A DNA stretch of 36,557 nucleotides from Streptomyces tropicalis. GTDB lineage: Bacteria; Actinomycetota; Actinomycetes; Streptomycetales; Streptomycetaceae. How positions within the stretch are numbered: the stretch's first letter is position 1; each line of letters starts with the position of its first letter. The notes beneath the pieces were generated by a model. The model saw only the letters and a program-made list of their open reading frames with translations, was not told where the DNA came from and did not search any database. Position numbers and translations under genes: made by a program. The DNA is taken from positions 1-36,557 of the forward strand of contig NZ_JARJBB010000033.1 in NCBI RefSeq assembly GCF_029269835.1, in the 5' to 3' direction. Below are positions 7,879 through 15,623 of the stretch, piece after piece.

Positions 7879-8844
7879 TCAGCTGAGCGTCACCTGCCGG
7901 TTGGTCAGACCCCCGCGGGCCCGGCGCTCCTCCGGGGTGAGCGGCGTGTCCGCGGCCAGCGCCTCGGCCAGTCGCTCGGCGAACTCGGCCGCCGGCTTCT
8001 CCACGTCCTGCGCGCCGAACCCGCTCGGCAGGTCCCAGACGGGGACCATCAGGCCGTGCGCCCGGAAGGACCCCACGAGGCGGGTGCCCTCGCCGAGGCC
8101 GGAGCGGCCCGCCGCGTGCAGCCGCGCCAGCGCGTCCAGCAGGTCCTCCTCCGGGTACGGCATCACCCAGCGCAGGTGGTTCTTCTCCGGCGTCTCGCAC
8201 CAGTACGCGGCGTCCACGCTCTGCAGGCGCACGGTCGGGATGGCGGCGGCGTTGGCCCGCTCCAGGGAGGCGGCGACCTCCGGTGTCGTCTGCTCCGTGT
8301 CCGGCACCCAGAACTCGAAGCCCTCGTGCACCACCGGCTCGAAGGGCGCCTTCGCGTCCAGCAGGTCCTGCAGCCGCGGCCCGTCCGCCGGGGCGCGACG
8401 GCCCTGCACCGGCGTGCCGGGCTCGGCCTCGAGGGCCCGCTGGAGCGTGTCGGCGAGGTCGCGGCTGAGGTCGCCGGAGGACGTGTCGTTCTGCAGGCCG
8501 ATCAGGACCGAGCCGTCGTCGCGGCGCAGCGCGGGCCAGGCCATCGGCAGCACCGTGGCCAGCGTGACCGACGGCACGTCCTCGGGGAGCGCCTGCGCGA
8601 GCGTCAGCTCGACCGTGGCGGCGGGGACCAGCTCGCGCATCGCCACCCAGTCGCCCTCGCCGGGCAGCCCCTCGAAGGGGCGGTGCACCAGCTCGGTCGC
8701 CGCGTGCGAGGCGGCCCGGCCGTGGCACGCCTTGTAACGGCGGCCGCTGCCGCACGGGCACGGCTCGCGGGCGCCGACGACCGGGATCTCCCCGTCCGTG
8801 AGCTGCGGGCGCTTGGCCTTCGTCTGGGGTCGCTTCTTGGCCAT
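7879..8844 (-). CDS. DUF5926 family protein with N-terminal SEC-C zinc motif
   Basis: A 321-aa cytoplasmic protein. It starts with a basic MAKKRPQTKAKR segment and a SEC-C motif, CPCGSGRRYKACH, with zinc ligands Cys29, Cys31, Cys40 and His41. SEC-C motifs occur at the C-terminus of SecA and in many other proteins. The remaining 280 residues match the Streptomyces family I know as DUF5926, of unknown function. The ATG at 8844 has GGGAGA about 9 nt upstream. Length and start agree with family members. It stands alone; the gene upstream on the same strand (ATPase, ending at 9140) is separated by a 295-bp gap that contains a terminator. Confidence 0.88.
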   Translation of the reverse strand: MAKKRPQTKAKRPQLTDGEIPVVGAREPCPCGSGRRYKACHGRAASHAATELVHRPFEGLPGEGDWVAMRELVPAATVELTLAQALPEDVPSVTLATVLPMAWPALRRDDGSVLIGLQNDTSSGDLSRDLADTLQRALEAEPGTPVQGRRAPADGPRLQDLLDAKAPFEPVVHEGFEFWVPDTEQTTPEVAASLERANAAAIPTVRLQSVDAAYWCETPEKNHLRWVMPYPEEDLLDALARLHAAGRSGLGEGTRLVGSFRAHGLMVPVWDLPSGFGAQDVEKPAAEFAERLAEALAADTPLTPEERRARGGLTNRQVTLS

Positions 8845-8968
8845 CTGGGTGTCTCCCGGTTACGGCTCGTCTCGTACGGCGGGAGCCTAGCCGTTCGCGC
8901 CGCGACTGACGGGACCCTGTGGACAACGCTCCGTAGCGTTCGACTCCACCGGCGCACAGGGGGGCCGG

Positions 8969-8997
8969 CCCGCTCCCGCCGGCCCGGCGGGAGCGGG
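8969..8997 (-). terminator. Hairpin terminator downstream of the RsbW-like gene
   Basis: CCCGCTCCCGCCGG (8969-8982) and its perfect complement (8984-8997) form a 14-bp stem around one nucleotide. It is 143 nt past the stop of the minus-strand ATPase gene. The remaining 8845-9139 region has only GC-rich simple repeats (GGAGCC units near 9034-9052) and no gene. Confidence 0.65.
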
Positions 8998-9114
8998 CGC
9001 GGGACGCGGCCGAACGCGGCCGCAACGGCAGGCCGGAGCCGGAGCCGGAGGGCCAGGAGTCGAGCCGGTGGCGGCGGCACGCAGGGGCGCGCCCCGCCCC
9101 GGCCGCCTCCGCGC

Positions 9115-9141
9115 GGTCCGGTCGGTCCGGTCGGTCCGGTC
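9115..9141. repeat. Three tandem 9-bp repeats at the end of the ATPase gene
   Basis: GGTCCGGTC occurs three times in a row. The array touches the stop codon of the minus-strand ATPase gene (9140-9142), so it is in the 3' untranslated region. Probably replication slippage; no function suggested. Confidence 0.7.
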
Positions 9142-9778
9142 AGTCCAGGTCGTCGAAGGCCTCGATGAAGCCCGGCTCCGTGAGCACCGGCACCGCCGCG
9201 GCGGTGACGCGCGTAGCGAAGTCGGTGCGGCGGTGCCCCGCCTCGGGGCCGCACAGGTCCGCCTGGACCACGACCCAGACGGTGACCTCGCCGCGGACGT
9301 CGTCGCGCACGCCCCAGTCGTCGGCGAGCGCGGTGATGATGTTCAGTCCGCGGCCGCCGTGCGCGGTGACCGACGGGGTGGCCGGGGTCGGTCGGGTCGG
9401 GCCGCCGCCGTCCGTCACCTCGACGACCAGGCGTCCGCCCGTGTCCACGCGCCATGCGGCACGGACGTCGCCGTCGCCGGCCTGGGCACCGTCCAGGGGC
9501 CGGCCGTGTTTGCACGCATTGCTGAGCAGTTCGGAAAGGATCAGTACGGCATCGTCGATGACCGATTCCGTCACGCCACCCCTGCACAACTGATCGCGCA
9601 TCCGGTGTCGCGCCGTCCCCACGCCCGCAGGGCCATGGGGAACGACCATGCTCGACGACGTGGGCACCTCCTGTGCCACCACCAACGCCACCCCCGAGAC
9701 CTCCTTCGCCCCACGCCACGGTGTGGATGCCCCATCGGCCTGAACCGGAAACCGGCCGGTCACGGTCCGGCGACGCAT
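9140..9778 (-). CDS. RsbW-like ATP-binding protein (HATPase_c anti-sigma/serine kinase type)
   Basis: A 212-aa protein with a GHKL ATPase core. The N box is ELLSNACKHG (Glu83, Asn87), the G1 box is VTDGGG (Asp123), and the G2 box is GGRGLNII (about 142-149). These are hallmarks of RsbW/SpoIIAB-type anti-sigma kinases, abundant in Streptomyces and usually partners of SpoIIE-type phosphatases such as the one at 4231. About 45 extra N-terminal residues and a 35-residue C-terminal tail flank the core. The start is uncertain: ATG 9778 (MRRRTVTGRF) was chosen by resemblance to homologues, without a strong ribosome site; ATG 9826 or the GTG six codons below 9778 are alternatives. A hairpin terminator follows at 8969. 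Confidence 0.82.
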   Translation of the reverse strand: MRRRTVTGRFPVQADGASTPWRGAKEVSGVALVVAQEVPTSSSMVVPHGPAGVGTARHRMRDQLCRGGVTESVIDDAVLILSELLSNACKHGRPLDGAQAGDGDVRAAWRVDTGGRLVVEVTDGGGPTRPTPATPSVTAHGGRGLNIITALADDWGVRDDVRGEVTVWVVVQADLCGPEAGHRRTDFATRVTAAAVPVLTEPGFIEAFDDLD

Positions 9779-9904
9779 TCGTCGGGCTCGAACGCGCAAC
9801 GAACGCGCCGGGGCACTCCCTGTCACCGTCTGGCTGGAATGCGGCGGTGTGGCCGGTTCCGGAGGATGCTGCAGCCGGACCCGGGGGCCAAGGGGTGCGA
9901 CGGA

Positions 9905-10735
9905 TCAGCGGCCGAGTTGCCGCAGGACCGCGAGCGGACGGTTGGTGATGATGGCGTCGACGCCCAGGTCGAGGCAGAGGTCGACGTCCTCGGGCTCGTT
10001 CACCGTCCATACGTGCACCCGGTGCCCGGCCTGCTTCAGGCGCTCGATGTAGCCCGGATGGTTGCGGACGATCCGGATGGAGGGCCCGGCGATCCGGACG
10101 CCCGCCGGCAGCCGTCCGTCCCGCAGCCGGGGGGAGACGAACTGCATCAGGTAGACGGCCGGCAGTGCGGGGGAGGCGGCCCGCACCCGGTGCAGCGAGC
10201 GCGCCGAGAAGCTCATGATCCGCACCGGGGAGTCGGCCGCGGTGGCCGGGGCGTCCAGGCCGAAGCGCTTCAGGAGCAGCAGCAGTCGCTCCTCGACCTG
10301 GCCCGCCCACCGGGTCGGGTGCTTGGTCTCGATCGCCAGTTCCACCCGCCGCCCGGCGTCGGCGACCAGTTCGAGCAGCCGCTCCAGGGTGAGCACCGCG
10401 GTCTCCTGGGGGTCCTCGGGGCGGACCACCCAGTCCGGCTCCTCCTCGCGTCCGCGCCGGGAGGGCCGGCTCCGCCAGGTGCCGAAGTCCAGGGTGGCCA
10501 GGTCCGCGAGCTCCAGGGCGGAGACCGCTCCGCGACCGTTGGACGTACGGTTGACGCGGCGGTCGTGCACGCAGACGAGATGGCCGTCCGCGGTCAGCCG
10601 TACGTCGCACTCGAGGGCGTCCGCGCCGTCCTCGATGGCCTTCCGGTAGGCGGCCAGCGTGTGCTCCGGGGCGTCCTCGGAGGCTCCGCGATGGGCGACG
10701 ACTTGAATGGCATGCTGCTGCCGTACGTGGGTCAC
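9905..10735 (-). CDS. Glycerophosphodiester phosphodiesterase
   Basis: A 276-aa TIM-barrel enzyme hydrolysing glycerophosphodiesters to glycerol-3-phosphate and an alcohol. The catalytic signature is intact: His15-Arg16 (AHRGASEDAPEHT), Glu42 and Asp44 (LECDVRLTADG) and His57 (VCVHD). It has no signal peptide, so the enzyme should be cytoplasmic. I favour the GTG at 10735 (MTHVRQQHAIQ) because the catalytic HRG normally lies close to the N-terminus; the GTG at 10765 would add ten residues. No strong ribosome site is seen for either. It is divergent from the HtrA-like gene at 10995. Confidence 0.88.
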   Translation of the reverse strand: MTHVRQQHAIQVVAHRGASEDAPEHTLAAYRKAIEDGADALECDVRLTADGHLVCVHDRRVNRTSNGRGAVSALELADLATLDFGTWRSRPSRRGREEEPDWVVRPEDPQETAVLTLERLLELVADAGRRVELAIETKHPTRWAGQVEERLLLLLKRFGLDAPATAADSPVRIMSFSARSLHRVRAASPALPAVYLMQFVSPRLRDGRLPAGVRIAGPSIRIVRNHPGYIERLKQAGHRVHVWTVNEPEDVDLCLDLGVDAIITNRPLAVLRQLGR

Positions 10736-10994
10736 CGCGTCATGGTGCCACCGCGACGGATACACGTGACGGCGATCGGGCGTCGATAATGTGTATTTCT
10801 GATGTGAGATGCCCTATATAAGGAATGACTGCGGACCCACAGCCACCGCTTATGGTGCTCTGACGGCTCGTGGGAAAAGCTGAAGACATACACAGGACCA
10901 TGCACAGCTGAAGCGCGCCGGAGCCGTCGGCAAGCGTGGCCGGGCGTGACCGAGTGAGACCGACAACAGCAGCCATGGATCGAGGAGAAAAGCT
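10736..10994. promoter_or_regulatory. Divergent promoter region between phosphodiesterase and HtrA-like protease
   Basis: This 259-bp AT-richer spacer must hold promoters for both divergent genes. TATATAAGG at 10812-10820 is a notably AT-rich, -10-like stretch in a GC-rich genome. I could not pair it with a convincing -35, so no single promoter is assigned. Confidence 0.4.
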
Positions 10995-12491
10995 GTGAGC
11001 ACCGAGAACGAGGGCACTGCGGTACCGCCCGCCCCGTCCGCACCTCCCGTGCCGGTGGAATCTCCCGCAGCTTCCCCGCAGCCGCCCGGCCCGCAGGGCG
11101 GCGCTCCCACGCCCCCGCCGCCGAGCACGCCTCCGCAGATGCCCGGCGCCGCCCCGGAGCCCGCTGCCGCGCACACGGGCCCGCCCGCCGGACACGCCTC
11201 GGCGGGCTCGCCGGAAGGTGCCGGCGCACCCGGAGCACACGGCCCCGGTGCGCCCACCCACGGCTCCTGGCCTCCCCCGCCGCCCACCACCCCGGCCTAC
11301 GGGGACGGCGGCGGCTCGGGCGCCGGCTGGGGCTCCTCGTACCAGCCGCCCGCGCCGAATCCCGGCGGCCGGCGCGGCGGGATGGTCGCCGCCGTCCTGG
11401 TGGCCGCACTGGTGGCCGGCGGCATCGGCGGCGGCATCGGCTACACCCTGGCGAGGAACGGCGACAACGGCGGCTCCACCACCGTCTCCGCCTCCGACTC
11501 CGGCGCCGCGCAGGTCAAGCGCGACCCGAACTCGATCGCCGGCGTGGCCACGCGGGCGCTGCCCAGCACCGTCACCATCGAGGCGGAGGGCACCAGCGGC
11601 CAGGGCGGCACCGGCACCGGCTTCGTCTTCGACACCCAGGGCCACATCGTCACCAACAACCACGTGGTGGCCGACGCGGTCGACGGCGGCAAGCTGACCG
11701 CCACCTTCCCGAACGGCAAGAAGTACGACGCCGAGATCGTCGGCCACGCGCAGGGCTACGACGTCGCCGTCATCAAGCTGAAGAACGCGCCGAACGACCT
11801 GAAGCCCCTCGCCCTCGGCAACTCCGACCAGGTGGCCGTCGGCGACGAGACCATCGCCATCGGCGCCCCCTTCGGCCTGTCGAACACGGTGACGACGGGC
11901 ATCATCAGCGCCAAGAACCGGCCCGTCGCCTCCAGCGACGGCAGCCAGGACAGCAAGGCGTCCTACATGAGCGCCCTGCAGACGGACGCCTCGATCAACC
12001 CGGGCAACTCCGGCGGACCCCTCCTGGACGCACGTGGCGCGGTCATCGGCATCAACTCCGCGATCCAGTCGTCCAGCAGCGGCGGCCTCGGTGGCTCCGG
12101 CCAGTCCGGCTCGATCGGCCTCGGCTTCGCCATCCCGATCAACCAGGCCGCGTACGTCGCCAAGCAGCTGATCAAGACCGGCAAGCCGGTCTACGCGAGG
12201 ATCGGTGCGTCCGTCTCCCTCGACGACAGTACGAACGGCGCCAAGATCACCGACCAGGGCGTGGGCGGCGCCTCCGCCGTGGAGGCGGGCGGCCCCGCCG
12301 CCAAGGCAGGCCTCAAGCCCGGTGACGTGATCACCCGGCTCGACGACCACGTGATCGACTCCGGCCCCACCCTGATCGGCCAGATCTGGACCCACAAGCC
12401 CGGCGACAAGGTCACGATCACCTACCAGCGCGACGGCAAGGAGCACATGGTCGACGTGACCCTGGGCGCCCGCGTCGGCGACAGCAGCTGA
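10995..12491 (+). CDS. Membrane-anchored HtrA/DegP-like serine protease with PDZ domain
   Basis: A 498-aa S1C protease. Residues 1-128 are a cytoplasmic Pro/Ala/Gly-rich tail, 130-152 form one transmembrane helix (GGMVAAVLVAALVAGGIGGG), 180-395 the trypsin-like domain, and 400-492 a PDZ domain. The catalytic triad is His223 (VTNNHVVAD), Asp256 (GYDVAVIKL) and Ser339 (NPGNSGGP). Such proteins degrade or refold damaged extracytoplasmic proteins. The GTG start at 10995 is supported by AGGAGAAAAG upstream. The gene is followed 63 bp later by tRNA-Ser. The long proline-rich cytoplasmic extension is typical of actinobacterial HtrA proteins and may be a phosphorylation or interaction platform. Confidence 0.93.
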   Translation: MSTENEGTAVPPAPSAPPVPVESPAASPQPPGPQGGAPTPPPPSTPPQMPGAAPEPAAAHTGPPAGHASAGSPEGAGAPGAHGPGAPTHGSWPPPPPTTPAYGDGGGSGAGWGSSYQPPAPNPGGRRGGMVAAVLVAALVAGGIGGGIGYTLARNGDNGGSTTVSASDSGAAQVKRDPNSIAGVATRALPSTVTIEAEGTSGQGGTGTGFVFDTQGHIVTNNHVVADAVDGGKLTATFPNGKKYDAEIVGHAQGYDVAVIKLKNAPNDLKPLALGNSDQVAVGDETIAIGAPFGLSNTVTTGIISAKNRPVASSDGSQDSKASYMSALQTDASINPGNSGGPLLDARGAVIGINSAIQSSSSGGLGGSGQSGSIGLGFAIPINQAAYVAKQLIKTGKPVYARIGASVSLDDSTNGAKITDQGVGGASAVEAGGPAAKAGLKPGDVITRLDDHVIDSGPTLIGQIWTHKPGDKVTITYQRDGKEHMVDVTLGARVGDSS

Positions 12492-12554
12492 CCCCACCCC
12501 CCGTACGCCGACCGGCTAGTCTTGTCCCCGCGCCGCCGATCACGGCCGGCGCGG

Positions 12555-12641
12555 GGAGGCGTGCCCGAGCGGCCGAAGGGAACGGTCTTGAAAACCGTCG
12601 TGGCAGCGATGTCACCGTGGGTTCAAATCCCACCGCCTCCG
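12555..12641 (+). tRNA. tRNA-Ser (anticodon TGA)
   Basis: An 87-nt class II tRNA with a long variable arm. The acceptor stem GGAGGCG (12555-12561) pairs with CGCCTCC (12634-12640), discriminator G at 12641. The anticodon loop is CTTGAAA with TGA at 12589-12591; the T loop is GTTCAAATC. CCA is not encoded. TAGTCT at 12517-12522 is a possible -10. The 3' half is the left copy of an att-like repeat (see 12591-12642). Confidence 0.96.
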
Positions 12642-12642
12642 C
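12591..12642 (+). repeat. Left copy of a 52-bp att-like direct repeat (3' half of tRNA-Ser)
   Basis: The 52 bp starting at the third anticodon base and ending one base past the tRNA are identical to 15624-15675. This is the classic footprint of site-specific integration into a tRNA by a tyrosine recombinase, with crossover near the anticodon loop; the tRNA remains intact on this side. Confidence 0.9.
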
Positions 12643-12653
12643 TTGCTGAGCAG

Positions 12654-12699
12654 TGAGTACGGCCCCTGACCAGGGAGACTTGGTCAGGGGCCGTACTCA
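12654..12699 (+). terminator. Strong hairpin just past tRNA-Ser
   Basis: A perfect 19-bp inverted repeat (12654-12672 with 12681-12699) around an 8-nt loop. It lies 12 nt past the tRNA and would end its transcript. Being inside the islet, it is element DNA that replaced the original tRNA terminator, which now appears to lie at 15699-15734. Confidence 0.8.
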
Positions 12700-13188
12700 T
12701 GGACGGCTACTGTGGCTTCCCGCTGTTCCCCGCGGTTCCCCGCCCGTTCTGGCACGCATATGGCACGGACGCCTCCTGATCCGTCGCTCTACGTGGATCG
12801 GCCGGCGAGGGCTGTACTGGTTGCGCCGCGTCCGCAGTTTCTCCGGGCCCCGTACCGACCCCGTCACCGGCTTTCGAGCAGGGGCAGACCTGTCACGGGA
12901 TGAGCGAGTCTGCCCCTGCACGCCGGCGCCCGCCGGCCTCCCCCCGGAGTGCAGGCGCCTGAACCCCGCCCGGGGCTCATCAGGCCCAGCGTCGGGTGGG
13001 ACTGGAATGTCACAGGTGACGGTCGGTGGATGCAAGATCAACACCGCCGCGAATCAGAGCCCTTGCCCTTCGTGAGTCAGTCGCGAATTGCACGCATCTC
13101 CCGCAGGGAGATGCCGAACGCCTCCTGATCCGTAGCTCATGCATCGGAGAGGGGAGAACACGTCGGTTGTAGAGCAGTGAGGCAACGA
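12700..13188. other. Non-coding stretch with a direct and an inverted repeat
   Basis: No supported gene. A 16-bp direct repeat (ACGCCTCCTGATCCGT) occurs at 12769-12784 and 13118-13133. A 12-bp perfect inverted repeat pairs 12878-12889 (GCAGGGGCAGAC) with 12908-12919. The direct repeats might mark an older insertion or deletion inside the islet; an excised integrase would fit this position but no coding trace is visible. Confidence 0.55.
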
Positions 13189-13223
13189 CAGTAGGAGCCT
13201 CCCTTAAAGGGCGGCTCCTACTG
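13189..13223 (-). terminator. Hairpin terminator for the CsbD-like gene
   Basis: CAGTAGGAGCC (13189-13199) pairs with GGCTCCTACTG (13213-13223), with a smaller CCCTT/AAGGG stem inside. It is 21 nt past the minus-strand CsbD stop at 13245. Confidence 0.7.
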
Positions 13224-13244
13224 AGCTGGGGGAGCTGAGTGGCG

Positions 13245-13418
13245 TCAGTGCTTGAAAGCGTCCTTGGCCTTCTCCTTGGCCTCTCGGGCGTCACCCGTGC
13301 TCTTGTCGACCTGCCCCTCGGCCTGCAGGCGCTCGTTCCCCACGGCGCCGCCCAGGGCCTCCTTGGTCTTTCCCTCGGCCTGCTCGGTCTTCGCCTTGGC
13401 CTTCTCGCCTGCAGTCAT
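13245..13418 (-). CDS. CsbD family general-stress protein
   Basis: A 57-residue, highly charged protein: MTAGEKAKAKTEQAEGK, then KEALGGAVGNERLQAEG, then a Lys/Ala/Glu-rich tail ending in KDAFKH. This is the CsbD pattern (KEAxGxxxGNxxLxAEG), a small helical protein induced through sigma-B-type stress factors in many bacteria; molecular function unknown. The ATG at 13418 has GGGAGG about 10 nt upstream; the longer frame to 13487 lacks family similarity. It is divergent from the hydrophobic protein gene at 13555, and the two may share stress regulation through the 136-bp spacer. Confidence 0.9.
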   Translation of the reverse strand: MTAGEKAKAKTEQAEGKTKEALGGAVGNERLQAEGQVDKSTGDAREAKEKAKDAFKH

Positions 13419-13554
13419 TGAAGGGGCCTCCCAGAGTGTCGATGGCGCTTTCGCGGTAGCCACCTGGTGCCCTCCCTTCCCCTTCACAAACAGGCGGCGA
13501 TTGGGGAATGTGAAACACGGGGCGGGGAAGACACGTCGTCAGGAGGTAATAACT

Positions 13555-13725
13555 ATGGTTCCCCTGCTTCTTGTCCTGCTTCTCGCGCTGATCCTTTTCG
13601 GCGCCGGCTTCGCCGTCAAGGTCCTGTGGTGGGTCGCTGTCGCCGTCCTGGTGCTGTGGCTGCTCGGCTTCGTCATGCGCTCCACGACCGCCGGTGGCGG
13701 CCGCGGGCGCTGGTACCGATGGTGA
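13555..13725 (+). CDS. Small hydrophobic membrane protein
   Basis: A 56-aa protein, almost entirely membrane: MVPLLLVLLLALILFGAGF, a short KVLWW turn, VAVAVLVLWLLGFV, then a basic Gly/Arg/Trp tail GGGRGRWYRW. I know similar Streptomyces proteins only as 'hydrophobic protein'; no function is established. The ATG at 13555 has a consensus AGGAGGT ribosome site 7 nt upstream, so it is well expressed. Divergent from the CsbD-like gene, suggesting a small stress-response pair. A strong terminator follows 19 nt past the stop. Confidence 0.85.
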   Translation: MVPLLLVLLLALILFGAGFAVKVLWWVAVAVLVLWLLGFVMRSTTAGGGRGRWYRW

Positions 13726-13744
13726 CCTGACGCATCGTCATATG

Positions 13745-13787
13745 TGTGTGGTGGGGCCCACCCGAACCCGCGGGGCCCCACCACACA
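13745..13787 (+). terminator. Terminator of the hydrophobic protein gene
   Basis: TGTGTGGTGGGGCCC (13745-13759) pairs perfectly with 13773-13787, followed by TTT. 15-bp stem, 13-nt loop. Confidence 0.85.
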
Positions 13788-14315
13788 TTTCTGGGACGGT
13801 ACGCAGACCACTCCGCGCGAAGGCCTCCATAAGGGAAATGCGGGTAATCGGGTTGGAGTCGGGGGCGGAGCGGGCCCGCGCGAGGGAACCTGCGCGACCT
13901 CCTGCCACGTCCCCGCCCCCGACCCTCTGCACCGGCCGCACGGGAGCGGGCTGCTGGAAGCAGGCGATGACGTCCTTGCCACGCGAATGGGCACCTGCGC
14001 CGGCACCCGAAGCACCGGCTCTGAGCGGGGGAAGCGCCGTTGCTGACTGTCGCCATCCGTCGTCGTCGAGCACCCCCGCACGGCCCAGAGGCGGCCCGAG
14101 CGGAGGTGTCGTGGGTTGCCCCTCGATGCGAACTGTGGGCGGGACGGTCGTTGAGGTCTCGTGAGAACGTCAGCCGGTCGCCGGCGGCCGGCGGGGGTCA
14201 GCCGGAGGTGCGGAGGTTGCTGCACTCCGCTGCTGTACTGTCTCGCCACCGCTGCGGGACGGGTCAGTCGACGAAGATCCGGTAGCGGCAGACCGCGGCC
14301 CGCATTTGGTCGTGA
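13788..14315. other. Gene-free stretch in the tRNA-Ser islet
   Basis: Several open frames cross this 528-bp region on both strands, but all are rich in Arg/Pro/Gly, overlap each other, lack ribosome sites, and resemble no family I know. I regard it as non-coding or decayed. It may hold the remains of the missing element genes. Confidence 0.5.
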
Positions 14316-14519
14316 TCACATGCCCTTTTGACTCCTACGCCATATGGCGAAAATCAGCCACATCAGGAAAATGATCGCTACGCCTATCCAGGCCCTAGTG
14401 AAGCCGGTAGCGGCGGCTACGATCCCAAGAATCAAGCCGATGATCAGCAGAACCGTAGCAAATTGGAAGTAGCGGCGGATCGCCGCTTTCTGCCCTAGGT
14501 TTGGTTCGAGCTCTGGCAT
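14316..14519 (-). CDS. Small two-helix membrane protein, possible orphan immunity protein
   Basis: A 67-aa protein: MPELEPNLGQKAAIRRYFQ, helix one FATVLLIIGLILGIVAAATG, a short FTRA turn, helix two WIGVAIIFLMWLIFAIW, and a basic end RRSQKGM. The ATG at 14519 has GGGGAG 3 nt upstream; a GTG 12 nt earlier is possible. Unusually low GC for this genome, suggesting transfer. It lies immediately downstream, same strand, of an RHS/YD-repeat relic, the position normally held by an immunity gene in polymorphic toxin loci. Immunity proteins against membrane-active toxins are often small helical membrane proteins. That role is inference; the toxin domain itself is gone. Confidence 0.65.
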   Translation of the reverse strand: MPELEPNLGQKAAIRRYFQFATVLLIIGLILGIVAAATGFTRAWIGVAIIFLMWLIFAIWRRSQKGM

Positions 14520-14539
14520 ATGCTCCCCCACCGGTGCTC

Positions 14540-14689
14540 AGCCAGGCTCGACTCGCACCGGTTGCCCCGGCGGCGGTCGTCGTAGGAGTGGCTGTACGTC
14601 TTGCCACCCCGGTTGGTTGCGGCCGTGATGAGCCGGTTGGCCGCGTCGTAGCTGTAGGTGCTCGTTTTACCCCTCGTGTTGTCTTCACT
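14540..14689 (-). pseudogene. RHS/YD-repeat protein relic
   Basis: The minus-strand frame reads TYSYDAANRLITAATNRGG, then KTYSHSYDDRRRGNR. These are two YD repeats of the RHS type (YxYDxxNRLxxA... YxYDxxGNR). Full RHS proteins exceed 1000 aa and carry toxin C-termini; here only about 50 residues remain, with no start and no toxin domain. The frame runs on to a stop at 14495 without recognisable sequence. A deletion remnant of a polymorphic toxin gene. Confidence 0.75.
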
Positions 14690-15075
14690 CCACGCTGCAG
14701 GCGACGTCTCGGCTCGATGGGCGGACTGTACCGCTGTCACGTCGTACCTGGGATGACACACCGAGAGAGAACGACCCATAAGGCCAGCTAGCGAGCGTCG
14801 GTCGGCAGTGAGGGTGACGCCCGTACGGGGCCGAGGCTTTGAGACCCAACCTCATCCTTATCAGGTCGATCACGGGGCCTCGGTGACGATGGTCAACAGG
14901 CCGTGCTCCTGGGCTGACCATCCGCTGGGGTCCGACCCAACCGCTGCTGTTCGGGGCTGTTTGTGTCAGGCGTTGGTGTCAGCCACAGTGGGCGGGCTTG
15001 ACAGGTTTGCCGGGGGTGCGGCCGTGGACGGCTACCTCATCTCCGGCTGTCGGTGCTGCATGGCACTGTGCCGCC
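14690..15075. other. Intergenic stretch upstream of the ComJ-like gene
   Basis: No supported gene in 386 bp. TTGACA at 14998-15003 is a good -35 match for the plus-strand gene at 15076, but no clear -10 follows at the right distance. Open minus-strand frames here show no family resemblance. Confidence 0.45.
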
Positions 15076-15585
15076 ATGACGACAACGACAGAGCTCACCC
15101 TCTTCGCCGACTACTTCCAAATACGCGTATCCGATGCGGATTCAGACGGTGACCTAAGCGACGCGTGGACTGACCAGGCCGTTGCGGATCACCTCGCGGT
15201 TGCATCGGATGCGCTGGGCATCGGCACGTCGGTCAATGTCAACGTATCCGTTACTGTCGTCGTCCTGCCTCAGGAGCCGAGTGATGACAGCTCGGAATTC
15301 GATCACGTCGTTGAGGCCAGCCTCGATGTGTCATTGGGCCGCCTGATGATTCTGGGCTGCACTGACTACGCCCCCGATGCGGCAACGTTCGATGTCCCGA
15401 GAGGCTGGAACCGCGTCCGCGTGTCCCGGAGCAACTTGGCTCGGGCAGCGCAGGCCGACGTCTACTCTGACGAGAGCCCCGAGACCACTGAGAAGATCCG
15501 TATCCAGGTGTGGGCGGCCCCGGAGCGTCCAGCAAAGATCATCAAGCGGTGGTCTTTGACCCCGCTGTCTGCGCCGCTGGCCTGA
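15076..15585 (+). CDS. Conserved hypothetical protein, distantly ComJ-like
   Basis: A 169-aa acidic soluble protein beginning MTTTTELTLFADYFQIRV. Notable segments are DAWTDQAVADHLAVASDALG, then EFDHVVEASL, GCTDYAPDAATFDVPRGW, VRVSRSNLARA and RIQVW. I know close relatives in Streptomyces only as hypothetical proteins. The pattern of an early FxxF strand, WTDxA followed by an Ala-rich helix, and a late FDxPxG resembles Bacillus ComJ, the inhibitor of the NucA nuclease. If right, it would be a nuclease inhibitor, that is an immunity-type protein; this is a weak structural inference. The ATG at 15076 lacks an obvious ribosome site. It ends 38 bp before the right att repeat and is the last gene in the islet. 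Confidence 0.7.
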   Translation: MTTTTELTLFADYFQIRVSDADSDGDLSDAWTDQAVADHLAVASDALGIGTSVNVNVSVTVVVLPQEPSDDSSEFDHVVEASLDVSLGRLMILGCTDYAPDAATFDVPRGWNRVRVSRSNLARAAQADVYSDESPETTEKIRIQVWAAPERPAKIIKRWSLTPLSAPLA

Positions 15586-15623
15586 CCGCCGTGACCCGGC
15601 ACGACCTTCGGGCCTCACATGGC

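Noticed and set aside
12418..12633. Minus-strand ORF starting MGFEPTVTSLPRRF over tRNA-Ser
   Set aside because: This is the well-known spurious translation of the complement of a serine tRNA. A matching one over 15331-15684 comes from the att repeat copy.
13539..14249. A 236-codon minus-strand ORF in the islet
   Set aside because: It crosses a real terminator and the hydrophobic protein gene antisense, has no ribosome site, and shows no recognisable domain.
14685..14921. A 78-codon minus-strand ORF upstream of the RHS relic as the missing RHS N-terminal part
   Set aside because: It is in a different frame and shows no YD repeat or other RHS feature.
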